From positions 1,417,501-1,481,500 of the forward strand of contig CANMEE010000001.1 in assembly GCA_947496865.1 (NCBI GenBank): a DNA stretch of 64,000 nt, in the 5' to 3' direction. Each line of letters begins with the position of its first letter. Positions within the stretch are counted from its first letter, which is position 1. The position numbers were made by a program, and so were the translations under genes. The notes under the pieces were generated by a model that saw only the letters and a program-made list of their open reading frames with translations, did no database searches and was not told the origin of the DNA. Shown piece after piece: positions 51,924 to 61,385 of this stretch. This stretch comes from an uncultured Sphingomonadaceae bacterium (lineage in GTDB: Bacteria; Pseudomonadota; Alphaproteobacteria; Sphingomonadales; Sphingomonadaceae).

Positions 51924-53114
51924 ATGATCCGGACGTTATTAGCCGCCACCGCTTTGTGCTGCGCCATGCCAGCGCTGGCCAAAACCATTACCATCGAAGC
52001 AGGCGCAGATGCGCAGGAGCGATTGCAGGAAGCGCTTATTCTTGCCGAGCCGGGTGATATTGTCGAATTGGGCGCCGGGACATTTGAATTGACCGATGGT
52101 TTGTCGCTGGACGTCGACAAGGTAACCGTGCGTGGTGCCGGCATGGACAAGAGTATATTGAGCTTTGCCGGGCAGCTTGGCGCGGGCGAAGGTCTGCTGG
52201 TAACATCTGACGATGTTGTACTGCGCGATTTTGCTATCGAAGACAGCAAAGGCGACGGGATCAAATCCAAAGGAGCTGACCGGATCGTCTATCACGCGCT
52301 GCGCGTCGAATGGACTGGCGGGCCAAAGGCAACCAACGGCGCTTATGGCATCTATCCGGTCGAAGCGAGCGACATATTGGTTCAGGATAGCGTCGTGCGC
52401 GGAGCATCTGATGCCGGCATCTATGTCGGGCAGTCGAAAAACATCATCGTCCGACGTAACACCGCAATTGAGAATGTCGCAGGGATTGAGATAGAAAACA
52501 GCTTCGATGCCGAAGTCACCGAAAATCTGGTGACGAAAAATACCGGCGGAATTTTGGTGTTCGACTTGCCGAACCTGCCGCAAATGGGCGGACATAATGT
52601 GCTGGTCGCGCGCAATGCTATCATCAATAATAATACCGATAATTTCGCGCCAGAGGGCAATATTGTTGCTGGCGTTCCTGCTGGCACAGGCGTGATGGTA
52701 ATGGCCAATCGCAATGTGCAAGTGATTGAGAATGCAATTATCAACAATGGTACCACCAATGTGATGGTGGTGGCCTATACGCAGACATTTGATGACCCCA
52801 ATTATGACCCGACCCCGCGCGAAGTTTATATTGCGGGCAATGTCCATGGCGAGTCCGGCTTTGCGCCTGATTTTGACGGCGGCAAGCAGCTGGCGGCGGC
52901 TTTTGGCGGCGCATTGCCCGCGATTGTTTATGACGGTCTTGGAGAGGGCCTTATTGTGAATGACGCGGTGGCTGTTCTCAACCTAGGCCTGACCAAAGTC
53001 GGGCAGGCGCCCAGTGAAGCCAAGCCATCGCTCTACAAACAAAGCGGTGCCGGTGAAACGGTCGCGCTATCGCCAATCGTGCTGCCCGCTTCGATGGAGG
53101 CTGCGTTAAAATAA
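51924..53114 (+). CDS. Exported parallel beta-helix protein
   Basis: A 396-residue protein: signal peptide (MIRTLLAATALCCAMPALA), then many beta-helix coils with Val/Ile-Asn ladder repeats (VTVRGAGMDKSIL, DILVQDSVVRGASDAGIYVG, NIIVRRNTAIENVAGIEIEN). It belongs to the group seen beside SO2930-type diheme cytochromes. It probably binds or cleaves a polysaccharide, but lacks a recognised catalytic site. GGGAG precedes the ATG; an upstream start (51819) is not likely. Stop overlaps the cytochrome ATG by one base. Confidence 0.85.
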   Translation: MIRTLLAATALCCAMPALAKTITIEAGADAQERLQEALILAEPGDIVELGAGTFELTDGLSLDVDKVTVRGAGMDKSILSFAGQLGAGEGLLVTSDDVVLRDFAIEDSKGDGIKSKGADRIVYHALRVEWTGGPKATNGAYGIYPVEASDILVQDSVVRGASDAGIYVGQSKNIIVRRNTAIENVAGIEIENSFDAEVTENLVTKNTGGILVFDLPNLPQMGGHNVLVARNAIINNNTDNFAPEGNIVAGVPAGTGVMVMANRNVQVIENAIINNGTTNVMVVAYTQTFDDPNYDPTPREVYIAGNVHGESGFAPDFDGGKQLAAAFGGALPAIVYDGLGEGLIVNDAVAVLNLGLTKVGQAPSEAKPSLYKQSGAGETVALSPIVLPASMEAALK

Positions 53115-54127
53115 TGCGTACTATGCTCGCCGCTATTGTTGTTTGTCTCGTTGGTTTTGCGGTTAGCGCTGCGCCAACGCGGCCTGTGGCTGATGCGGTG
53201 ATCTTGGCTGATGGGATGCCTAAAAAGCTATCCGAATATGGTTTCTTTACCGATGCGTCGGGGTGGAAACCCAATCAGGGCGTCGAGCTCTATGAGCTAA
53301 ACAGCGCCCTGTTCACGGACTATGCCGAGAAATATCGCTATATCTATTTACCTGCCGGACAAAAGGCCGTTGGAAAAGATGAAGGGATGATGCAATTTCC
53401 GGTTGGCTCCGCCTTGATCAAGAGCTTTGGCTACAAGATTGACGGGGAAGACCGGTTGCTTGAAACCCGGGTCTTGCTGCACCGCACCGATGGCTGGATT
53501 GCTTTGCCCTATGTCTGGAATGCAGAGCAGACCGAGGCGACATTAAAAGTGGCAGGCACGCGCATTCCGGTGCGTTTTGCCGATCCATCCGGAAATGAGC
53601 GCGACATTAGCTACGCCGTGCCCAACAAGAACCAGTGCAAGGAATGCCATGCATTGTCGGGCCAGGTCGTGCCGATAGGGCCAAAGGTCCGGAACCTGTC
53701 ACATGACAGTTTGGATATGCTGTTGAGCAATGAAATGCTGGACCAGGCATCCGGCGATCAACCATCGATACCCGACTATGCCGATGCGGCGATGCCGCTG
53801 AAAAGCCGTGCCCGCGCCTATCTCGATATTAACTGCGCCCACTGCCATAACCGGGAAGGCTCGGCGAGCAATTCGGGATTGTTCCTGACTTGGGAAGAGC
53901 AATCGGCCGTCCATCTCGGTGTTGGTAAGCGGCCAGTTGCTGCAGGACGCGGCAGCGGGGGTTTTGAATTTGCAATTGCGCCGGGCCAGCCGGATCAGAG
54001 CATCATGATGTACCGGTTGACTAGTCTTGAACCGGGTATCGCAATGCCAGAAGTGGGGCGTTCGTTAGTTCATAAGGAAGGTGCGGCCTTGCTCAGCGAG
54101 TGGATCGCCGAGATGGAGAAAGAGTAG
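53114..54127 (+). CDS. SO2930-type diheme c-type cytochrome
   Basis: A 337-residue periplasmic protein with signal peptide (MRTMLAAIVVCLVGFAVSA). Two c-type heme sites: Cys175-x2-Cys178-His179 (CKECH) and Cys241-x2-Cys244-His245 (CAHCH). The N-terminal half (about 35-160) has GWKPNQGVELYELNSALFTDYAEKYR, which I recall as the SO2930 family. One-base overlap with the beta-helix gene means joint expression; the pair is conserved in marine proteobacteria but uncharacterised. Confidence 0.88.
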   Translation: MRTMLAAIVVCLVGFAVSAAPTRPVADAVILADGMPKKLSEYGFFTDASGWKPNQGVELYELNSALFTDYAEKYRYIYLPAGQKAVGKDEGMMQFPVGSALIKSFGYKIDGEDRLLETRVLLHRTDGWIALPYVWNAEQTEATLKVAGTRIPVRFADPSGNERDISYAVPNKNQCKECHALSGQVVPIGPKVRNLSHDSLDMLLSNEMLDQASGDQPSIPDYADAAMPLKSRARAYLDINCAHCHNREGSASNSGLFLTWEEQSAVHLGVGKRPVAAGRGSGGFEFAIAPGQPDQSIMMYRLTSLEPGIAMPEVGRSLVHKEGAALLSEWIAEMEKE

Positions 54128-54135
54128 TTTTTGAA

Positions 54136-54337
54136 CCTTAAGCGCCGGGCGCGGGCATCCGTGCCCTTGGCTTTCCTCGCATAAGCTCGGGCGCGTAGTC
54201 GCGCTTGCCTCGCTGCGCTCGGTAGACAAACTTAATGGCGGACACCAAACCGACGCGAAGCGGAGGCAAGGCCGACCGGCCGCCGCGCCTTATGGCGTGT
54301 AGCCAAGCGGGCAGATGCCCGCGCCCGGCGCCTGAGG
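54136..54337 (+). repeat. 202-bp structured repeat, copy A
   Basis: It begins CCTTAAGCGCCGG and ends CGGCGCCTGAGG, so the ends are inverted copies. The interior is about 90% the same as the reverse complement of 63462-63665. No reading frame is conserved. It fills the gap between convergent genes and could fold into one long hairpin with side arms, like a MITE or a REP/BIME unit. Confidence 0.8.
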
Positions 54338-54353
54338 TTATTTAAAAACACCC

Positions 54354-54782
54354 TTACTTCGCACGGGTCCAATTCTGTCCCTGACAGAAGAAAGCAATAC
54401 AGCCCTTCATCTTCAATTTTGTCGGCGATGTCAGACTGACTTCTGAACGATAGGTTTTGCCGCTTTTGGGGTCATAGACCTTACCGCGCCAGATTTTCCC
54501 ATCCGGCTTGAAGCCCGATAAAATCGCGATGCCGAGTATGGTGCGATTGCGGAGTTTCTTGTTCGGATTATTGATATCTTTCTGACCCGCCCCATTGGGT
54601 GGCGTAACAAGATATTTGAGAATCCGGCCGCAGACGGTGTTGCCGCATTGACTGATTTTGATAATCGCATCGCGGTCTTCGGTGACCCAATTGCCATTGA
54701 TTGAATCAGCGGCCAAGGCCGGTGAGGCAGCCAGTAGGCCTGCCATCAAAAGGGAGGTTTTTAGGGGCGGCAATATCTTCAT
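54354..54782 (-). CDS. DUF2147 exported protein
   Basis: A 142-residue protein: signal peptide (LKTSLLMAGLLAASPALA) and a DUF2147 domain beginning SINGNWVTEDRDAIIKI, with CGNTVCGRILKYL and GKVYDPKSGKTYRSEV. Family members are small exported proteins of unknown role. Four cysteines (two pairs) may form disulfides. It lies 11 bp after the MFS gene on the same strand, so co-transcription is likely. Confidence 0.85.
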   Translation of the reverse strand: MKILPPLKTSLLMAGLLAASPALAADSINGNWVTEDRDAIIKISQCGNTVCGRILKYLVTPPNGAGQKDINNPNKKLRNRTILGIAILSGFKPDGKIWRGKVYDPKSGKTYRSEVSLTSPTKLKMKGCIAFFCQGQNWTRAK

Positions 54783-54793
54783 CTGGTGCTACT

Positions 54794-56095
54794 CTATGTT
54801 GTTCGTTTTTCCGGCGATAGAGCCTCTTTCGTTACCGCTGTCTGAACGCGGCGGAAAAGAACCCCTTTTTCAGCCCACAGGATAAACAGAAACGCAGCGA
54901 TACCGCAAAAGAAAAACCCGATGACGAGCGGCAGCGTGGAGCCGTCAAATTGCAAACCAACAGCGCCGCCAATGGCAGCAGATATCAACGTCCGGGTAAA
55001 ATTCTGGAACGAGGATGCGACGCCGGCTGTTTTGCCAAAGGGCTGCATCGCGATGGAACTGAAATTCGCGCCGGTAAAGCCAACCATGCCCATGGACATG
55101 GCGAGCAAGATGACGAATAGCGGCAAGGTGAGCCATCCCGCCAGCGTGACGGCGAGATGGATGATCGCGATGCCGATGAAGAAGATGAGCGCCGCTTGCG
55201 ATACGCGGCGCGCACCAAAGCGCATGACGATCCGGCTGTTGATGAAATTGCCAAAAGCCATGGCGATGGCGTTCACTGCAAAGATGAAAACGAAGATGTC
55301 CGCGGCGTTAAATGTGTCGAAAAATATCTGTTGCGCCGAGGCGATAAAGGCAAAGAGCGGCGCCATCATCAGGCCGCTGGCCAGAACATGGCCAAGCGCG
55401 TTGCGGTGCAGGATCACGCCGGCCCAGGCGCTGGTCACGGAGGACAGGTTGATCGGTGTTTTATCATCAGGATGCAGCGTTTCAGGCAAGCGAATGAGTA
55501 ACCATAGCAAGGCCAAGGCACCAAAAACAGACAGCACGATAAAAATCACCTGCCATGGCGCAAAGACCAGAACAAGCTGTCCCAGCATCGGTGCCATCAC
55601 CGGCACAGCCATGAAAACCATCATGATGGTCGACATCGTTCGGGCCATGGCATCGCCTTCATATCGGTCGCGAATGATGCTGTTGGCCAACACACCCATG
55701 GCGGACGCTGCGAGCCCCTGAATGAACCGTGCGATGAGCAGCAGATCGTAGCTCTCGCTAAAGGCGCAGAGGATACCAAAGGCCACATAAATGACCGTCG
55801 TCACCAAAAGTACTGGTTTCCGGCCATAACGGTCTGCGAGCGAGCCATAGAGGATCGATCCTATCGCCATGCCGTAAATATAGGAGGTGATGATCCATTG
55901 CCGGTCATTTTCACCCGCTAGGCCGAAGTCGTCTGAAATTAGCCCGAGCGCCGGCAGCATGATATCGATCGCCAGCGCGTTAAGCGACATCAGGCTTGCC
56001 ATCATGAAGATGAGTTCAATCCGGCCGATAGGGAAAGGAAGAGACTTGTTGTTCGCGTTCTTATTCACTGGCGGGCTATGGCAACTAATATTCAT
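54794..56095 (-). CDS. MFS drug-efflux transporter (Bcr/CflA type)
   Basis: A 433-residue protein with 12 transmembrane helices. Motif A is present as GSLADRYGRKPVLL between helices 2 and 3, and MLPALGLISDDF and LIARFIQGLAASAMGVLANSIIRDR match the Bcr/CflA drug-proton antiporters. Substrate unknown. The first 17 residues are polar and could be non-native; a start at residue 31 is possible. It is divergent from the pentapeptide protein with only a 34-bp gap. Confidence 0.85.
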   Translation of the reverse strand: MNISCHSPPVNKNANNKSLPFPIGRIELIFMMASLMSLNALAIDIMLPALGLISDDFGLAGENDRQWIITSYIYGMAIGSILYGSLADRYGRKPVLLVTTVIYVAFGILCAFSESYDLLLIARFIQGLAASAMGVLANSIIRDRYEGDAMARTMSTIMMVFMAVPVMAPMLGQLVLVFAPWQVIFIVLSVFGALALLWLLIRLPETLHPDDKTPINLSSVTSAWAGVILHRNALGHVLASGLMMAPLFAFIASAQQIFFDTFNAADIFVFIFAVNAIAMAFGNFINSRIVMRFGARRVSQAALIFFIGIAIIHLAVTLAGWLTLPLFVILLAMSMGMVGFTGANFSSIAMQPFGKTAGVASSFQNFTRTLISAAIGGAVGLQFDGSTLPLVIGFFFCGIAAFLFILWAEKGVLFRRVQTAVTKEALSPEKRTT

Positions 56096-56129
56096 CGTGG
56101 CTATAGGTGAAAATGCTATTGCTCGTCAT

Positions 56130-57740
56130 ATGAACATGGAGTTTCTCAAGATCTTCGATAAACAAGCCATTTTGCTGCTCTGTGGCACTGTGTTGGCGCT
56201 GCTTTTTGCCGCCGAGCCTGCTGCCGCGCAACTGCCAACGCCGCCTGTGCCCGGCTGCCAATATGCTTATGGCAATATCTATGGCGGCGTTGATGGCGCG
56301 CGTACTGCTGACGCGCTGCGGACCTATGACGGAACCAAAATCACATCTCCCGAACAAATCGCGAGCTATTCCGAAGCCGCCGGTGACAAGACCATATTGA
56401 TCGAGGGTGGTAATTTTTCGCGTTGGGTTTTCACAGGCGTTGAGCTTTCGAATATCTGTTTCGTTGAAACCGATCTCAGCCGCTCGGATTGGACGGGAAC
56501 AAAGGCTCCGGGTGTTGGTTTTATCAGATCGAATATGAAATCTGCCGGGATGATCGGCGCAAGGATGCAAGATATTTTGATCCGCAGCAGCAATTTTTCC
56601 CGCGTTGATGCCAAGGCGGCTGATTGGAGCAGCGGCAAATTGGATGGTGGCTGGGATGGTGATGTTCAGGGCCTGAATATCGATGCGGCGAACTTGACCG
56701 GGTTTAAATTTGATTGCGGGATTACCGTCAGCGATGGTTGCCCGATTAATCGCAGCGGGATTAGCGCGCGCGGCACAAAACTGGCCTTTGCCGATTTGAG
56801 CAGCTTTGGCTTTTACGATGCCAACTTAACGGGTGCGATTTTGAACCAGACGGTCATCAGTCCGCGTCAACTGACCGATTTCAAGGATGCTCGCAATATG
56901 GGCGCGGTGTTTCTGTCTGGCGGTGACGAGAAGGTCATGGTGCTGCCTGAAACCTGGGCGGTGCTGATGGCATCGGCGCTGGCGGCCGGAGAAAATGATG
57001 CACCTTCCTTTGATTGTGGCAAAGCGCGCACCGCTATCGAGAAAGAAATTTGTGGCGAATATAATAGCGACATGCGCCAATATGACCGACAAATAGCCGC
57101 GCTGTACAAACTGGTCCGCAAGCAAAATGGCAGCGTGAAGGCCAGTCAAAAAACATGGTTGAAACAACGTGACGCCTGCGGCGCTGAGCCATATCCGATC
57201 GATTGCTTGCGCCGATCTTATGATCAGCGTGTCGGCCAGTTAATCGGACTGCTGGGTGAACCGGATTGGCTTAACCCCGGAGAGGAAGCCTTGTTCGTGG
57301 AAGAGGTGCTCCCGCTAACCAAGGACGTGGTCGAATCGCTGAGCTACCAGCAGCTGATACCGATACTGGCCAGTGAGGCGCGTTCCAGCATGCTCGTCGG
57401 GCGAAGCGTGGATGGCAGTATATATGCGACAGGAGATGCGGTCGGCGCCAATGCTCATATATGTACTATTCGTATCAAGGGTTTGCGCTTTGATCCGGCA
57501 ACGGGTTGGTACGGGCTGTCAGAGGTTAGAAATGGCGTCGTCAAAAGCTTCCCGGTTTTACGCTATTATGATGAGAAAATTGAAATATATGAGGGCGGTA
57601 AGTTTCGAGGCGGTGATGATAGTCCGGCGATGAACCATGTCAGTTGCGGCGCGCGGGCACGCTTCCCGCCGATGGTCAGCATGACGGTGCCCGCAACGCT
57701 CATGGACCGTTATCGCAAGGTCACCGAAGAAGATCGATGA
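56130..57740 (+). CDS. Exported pentapeptide-repeat protein with LprI-like domain
   Basis: About 536 residues. Signal peptide (ILLLCGTVLALLFAAEPAAA), then pentapeptide-type repeats A(D/N)LxX (about 80-275; SNICFVETDLSRSDW, FADLSSFGFYDANLTGAIL), then a lysozyme-inhibitor LprI/DUF1311 domain (about 310-410; FDCGKARTAIEKEICGE, QRDACGAEPYPIDCLRRSYDQRVG) and a C-terminal beta domain of unknown type. Start is one of two close ATGs, with no clear ribosome site. Its stop overlaps dinB. Confidence 0.78.
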   Translation: MNMEFLKIFDKQAILLLCGTVLALLFAAEPAAAQLPTPPVPGCQYAYGNIYGGVDGARTADALRTYDGTKITSPEQIASYSEAAGDKTILIEGGNFSRWVFTGVELSNICFVETDLSRSDWTGTKAPGVGFIRSNMKSAGMIGARMQDILIRSSNFSRVDAKAADWSSGKLDGGWDGDVQGLNIDAANLTGFKFDCGITVSDGCPINRSGISARGTKLAFADLSSFGFYDANLTGAILNQTVISPRQLTDFKDARNMGAVFLSGGDEKVMVLPETWAVLMASALAAGENDAPSFDCGKARTAIEKEICGEYNSDMRQYDRQIAALYKLVRKQNGSVKASQKTWLKQRDACGAEPYPIDCLRRSYDQRVGQLIGLLGEPDWLNPGEEALFVEEVLPLTKDVVESLSYQQLIPILASEARSSMLVGRSVDGSIYATGDAVGANAHICTIRIKGLRFDPATGWYGLSEVRNGVVKSFPVLRYYDEKIEIYEGGKFRGGDDSPAMNHVSCGARARFPPMVSMTVPATLMDRYRKVTEEDR

Positions 57741-58846
57741 GTGAGCAGCTCGGCATCCGTAAAATCATCCATATTGATATGGATGCCTTTTTCGCGAGTG
57801 TCGAACAGCGCGATCATCCAGAGCTTCGCGGCAAGCCTGTGGCGGTTGGCGGATCAGCGGCACGCGGGGTTGTCGCGGCGGCCAGCTATGAGGCGCGGGA
57901 ATTTGGTGTCCGCTCGGCCATGCCATCGGTCACTGCGAAACGGCGCTGTCCTGACCTGATTTTCGTCAAGCATCGCTTTGATGTGTATCGGGAAGTATCC
58001 CAGCAAATTCGCGCGATTTTCCGCATGCATAGCGATCTGGTCGAGCCGCTGTCGCTCGATGAGGCTTATATCGATGTCACACAAGATAAGATGGGTATTG
58101 GCAATGCGACCCGGATTGCCGAGATGATCCGCGCAGAGATCAAGAAACAGACGCAGCTGACCGCCAGCGCCGGGGTGAGTTATAATAAATTCATCGCCAA
58201 GATCGCATCGGACCAGAATAAGCCGGACGGGATGTGCGTGATCAAACCGCACCAAGGTGCTGATTTTGTTGCGCAGTTGCCGGTGCGGCGATTCTTTGGT
58301 GTTGGTCCCAAAACGGGCGAACGGATGGCAAAGCTCAACATCCACACCGGCGCGGATTTGCGAGCACAGTCAGAGGACTTTCTCCGTCAGCATTTTGGCA
58401 ACTCGGCCGGCTATCTCTTCCGCGCCTCTCGCGGCGTGGATCACCGCGAGGTCAAGCCCAACCGTATCCGCAAATCGGTGGGCGGCGAACGCACCTATGG
58501 CGAAGATCTGGTCAGCGACACGGATCTGGAAGAAGCGATGGAGAAAATTATCGATATTGTGTGGAACAGTATTGAGAAATCCGGCGCGCGAGGGCGGACC
58601 GTGACGCTGAAAGCCAAATATGCGGACTTTCGGCAGATTACCCGATCCAAATCACTGGAACGCAATGTTGAGGGCAAGGCAGAGTTTGCCGAACTGGGCC
58701 GCGAACTGCTGGCCAGCATCATGCCAGTGGAAAATGGTGTGCGGCTGCTAGGTTTGACGCTAGCGAATCTGGAAGGGGTTGAAGAGGCGGACAAGCTATC
58801 CGCCTCTCACGATGATGATTCCCAGCAACCAGCGTTTAACTTCTGA
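57737..58846 (+). CDS. dinB: DNA polymerase IV
   Basis: A 369-residue Y-family translesion polymerase. Catalytic residues: Asp14 in IIHIDMDAFFASVE, Asp108-Glu109 in PLSLDEAYIDV. The palm, the HhH (LPVRRFFGVGPKTGERM) and the little-finger domain are all present. It starts at ATGA overlapping the previous stop, so it lies in an operon with the pentapeptide gene. It abuts the convergent TonB-receptor gene with no base between the two stop codons. Confidence 0.93.
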   Translation: MSEQLGIRKIIHIDMDAFFASVEQRDHPELRGKPVAVGGSAARGVVAAASYEAREFGVRSAMPSVTAKRRCPDLIFVKHRFDVYREVSQQIRAIFRMHSDLVEPLSLDEAYIDVTQDKMGIGNATRIAEMIRAEIKKQTQLTASAGVSYNKFIAKIASDQNKPDGMCVIKPHQGADFVAQLPVRRFFGVGPKTGERMAKLNIHTGADLRAQSEDFLRQHFGNSAGYLFRASRGVDHREVKPNRIRKSVGGERTYGEDLVSDTDLEEAMEKIIDIVWNSIEKSGARGRTVTLKAKYADFRQITRSKSLERNVEGKAEFAELGRELLASIMPVENGVRLLGLTLANLEGVEEADKLSASHDDDSQQPAFNF

Positions 58847-61192
58847 CTAGAATTTAAACCCGGCTTCAATGCCCCAGATGCGCGGTTCGTTGACGAAACC
58901 GGTGAGGTTGTTGAAGTCGATCGCGCCGACAGCGGACTGATCATTGGTCAGGTTGCGAACGAAACCGGCCACGTCAAAGCTGTCGGTTTTATAGCCGATG
59001 CGCAGACCGCCTTCGAGCTGGCCACCATCCTGAAACTCAACCGATTCATAGAGGAAGAAGTTGATCTTCGAACGATAGGACCAGTCGGTATAGGCATAGA
59101 CTTCGCCAGCGCCGACGGGGATGCTATAGGCGGCTGTCCAGTTGGCAATCCAGCGCGGGCTCTGTGGCAGGCTGTTGCCATCGATGTTGACGATAGCGGC
59201 CGAAAATGGCGCTGCTGGCGTCACAATCGGGTCAAGCAATGTACAGAGCGAGACGTCCGGGAAAGTATCCACCCGGGTTGCACCACAAGCCGCGGTGGTT
59301 AGGCCGTTGTCCCGGATCTCGGTATTGTTGTAGCTCAGCCCTGCGGTCAGCAATAGTGCTGGAACCGGCTTGAACTCCATGTCCAGCTCGAGGCCGTATC
59401 CGCGCACATTATTCGCGTTTATCAGACGGTTGGCATTCACGCCGCCGCCCACTGCTGTGAGCTGCGCATCGTTCAGATTATAGAGAAAACCGTTGAGGTT
59501 GATCCGGCCGCGACCATCGAGAACAGTCGCCTTGATACCGGCTTCATAGGATTGGCTGGTTTCGGAATCACCAATTGTAACGCCATCTTCCAGCGGTGTG
59601 GCGGTTGCTGGCGGGAACAATATGCGGCCCTGAATACTCGGTGCGCGATAGCCTTTGGCTACGCGCGCATAAAGATTGATATCATCGCTCGCCGCATAGG
59701 TGATGCTCGCGTCCCACGTGACATTGTCATCTTCGACTGAACGCGTAACCGTGCCGAGCGGATTTTGCAGGAAGGTCGGGAATTGCGAATCCTGAGAGCG
59801 CACGACGTTATAATCGCGCTCGTCATTATTATAGCGCAGACCGCCAGCAAGGGTCAGCTGATCGGTAATATCAAAGCTGACGGCACCGAAAATACCGAAA
59901 GCCTCGCTGTCTTGGCGCTGCCGCACAAAGATATTCACGCCGCCCGGTGCGTTGAGCGGATCGCCCAGCGTCGAAAAATTGGCGCTGTCGATGCGCAGCT
60001 TTTCGCGGAAGTAGAAAACACCGCCCTGATAGTTAAACGGGCCATCTCCATTACTTTCCAGCCGGACTTCTTGAGTGAATTGGGTCAGGAATGGCACACT
60101 GTCGCGGGTTTCCGCTGTGAACGGGATGTCGCCCGGTCCAAACAATGCCGGCGGCAAGAAGTTCGCGCCAAAGCCGCCATCCACATCACCGACCGAAGAC
60201 GCATCACCGCCCCAGAAGCTGGTGACGGAGATAAGCGATACAGGTCCCAAATCATGGGAATAGCGCGCCGCGATATTATAGGTTTCGACATCCTGTTCAT
60301 TCTGGCCATCGGTCGCGACTTCATCGCGCTCGAAATCATCATTGATGCCGGCCTGGCCACGGGTGAAGATATTGGCGCGGAAAACGCGGGCTGTGCCTTC
60401 CAACTCGCGATATTGGCCGGTGATCAGCAATTCCTGTTCATCGGTGGGCGTGAACAGCAATTGGCCGCGAATGGCGAACTCGTCATAGCCTTCAAAGGCA
60501 TTGGATTCCGGTGCTGACGGGTTGGTATTGTCGACCCAGTCGTCCTGACGCTGATAAAGCGCGGAAATGCGAACAGATAATAGATCGTCGGCCAGTGGCA
60601 CGGTCACTGCGCCCTGCGCATTGACCGCGTTGAAGCGACCATAGCTGATCTTGCCATAGCCGTTGAGGTCATTGCTGGGTTTGACCGAGTCAAATTTCAC
60701 GATGCCCGCTGGTGTGTTGCGGCCAAAAAGCGTCCCTTGTGGTCCGCGCAAGACCTCGACGCGATCGAGATCAAAAACGGGGAAGCCTTTTAGGATCGGA
60801 TTTTCGAGAACAACGTCATCATAGACGAGACTGACCGGCTGAGCCGCGTTGAAGTCAAAGTCGGTATTGCCAAGACCGCGAATGTAAAAGCGCGGGAAGG
60901 TCCGACCGAAAGAGCTTTCAACCACAAGGCTGGGAACACGGGCCGAAAGGGCGCGAACATCCTGACCACCAGAGCCTATAGCGGCAAGCTTGTCGTCGCT
61001 GAGCGTCGAGATGGACAGCGGCACGTCCTGAAGATTTTCTTCGCGCCGCTGCGCCGTCACAACAATAGTGCCAAGCTGATCATCGTCTACGCCCGCTTCA
61101 TCTTGTGCCAAAACGGGCTGTGACAGACCGCCCGCGAGCAGGGCTCCAGCAAGGGCGAAACGGGAAATAGCAGATACGGATATGCGGCGCAT
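58847..61192 (-). CDS. TonB-dependent receptor
   Basis: About 781 residues. Signal peptide (AISRFALAGALLAGGLSQPVLA), TonB box/plug (LGTIVVTAQRREENLQDVPLSIS; DRVEVLRGPQGTLFGRNTPAG), and a 22-strand barrel ending NLTGFVNEPRIWGIEAGFKF with the terminal Phe. The plug sequence (VTAQRREENLQDVP) is the sphingomonad class for catabolic substrates rather than siderophores; the ligand is unknown. GGAG nine bases before the ATG of MRRISVSA. Confidence 0.92.
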   Translation of the reverse strand: MRRISVSAISRFALAGALLAGGLSQPVLAQDEAGVDDDQLGTIVVTAQRREENLQDVPLSISTLSDDKLAAIGSGGQDVRALSARVPSLVVESSFGRTFPRFYIRGLGNTDFDFNAAQPVSLVYDDVVLENPILKGFPVFDLDRVEVLRGPQGTLFGRNTPAGIVKFDSVKPSNDLNGYGKISYGRFNAVNAQGAVTVPLADDLLSVRISALYQRQDDWVDNTNPSAPESNAFEGYDEFAIRGQLLFTPTDEQELLITGQYRELEGTARVFRANIFTRGQAGINDDFERDEVATDGQNEQDVETYNIAARYSHDLGPVSLISVTSFWGGDASSVGDVDGGFGANFLPPALFGPGDIPFTAETRDSVPFLTQFTQEVRLESNGDGPFNYQGGVFYFREKLRIDSANFSTLGDPLNAPGGVNIFVRQRQDSEAFGIFGAVSFDITDQLTLAGGLRYNNDERDYNVVRSQDSQFPTFLQNPLGTVTRSVEDDNVTWDASITYAASDDINLYARVAKGYRAPSIQGRILFPPATATPLEDGVTIGDSETSQSYEAGIKATVLDGRGRINLNGFLYNLNDAQLTAVGGGVNANRLINANNVRGYGLELDMEFKPVPALLLTAGLSYNNTEIRDNGLTTAACGATRVDTFPDVSLCTLLDPIVTPAAPFSAAIVNIDGNSLPQSPRWIANWTAAYSIPVGAGEVYAYTDWSYRSKINFFLYESVEFQDGGQLEGGLRIGYKTDSFDVAGFVRNLTNDQSAVGAIDFNNLTGFVNEPRIWGIEAGFKF

Positions 61193-61385
61193 GACGATGA
61201 TCTCCAGCAATGAAATTGGGTTATGGACTCGGAGAAGTACCCTGTTCCCCGTGTCGCAACCCCTGACCATCATGGCCGCAACGGTCAAGTTTGCACCGCT
61301 GCTAACAGTGGGTATTCTCCGGAATTCTAGGAAACTGTTGCAATTTCGTTACAAAATGGGCGCCGGCGCCATAGTGTCTCTGGTC

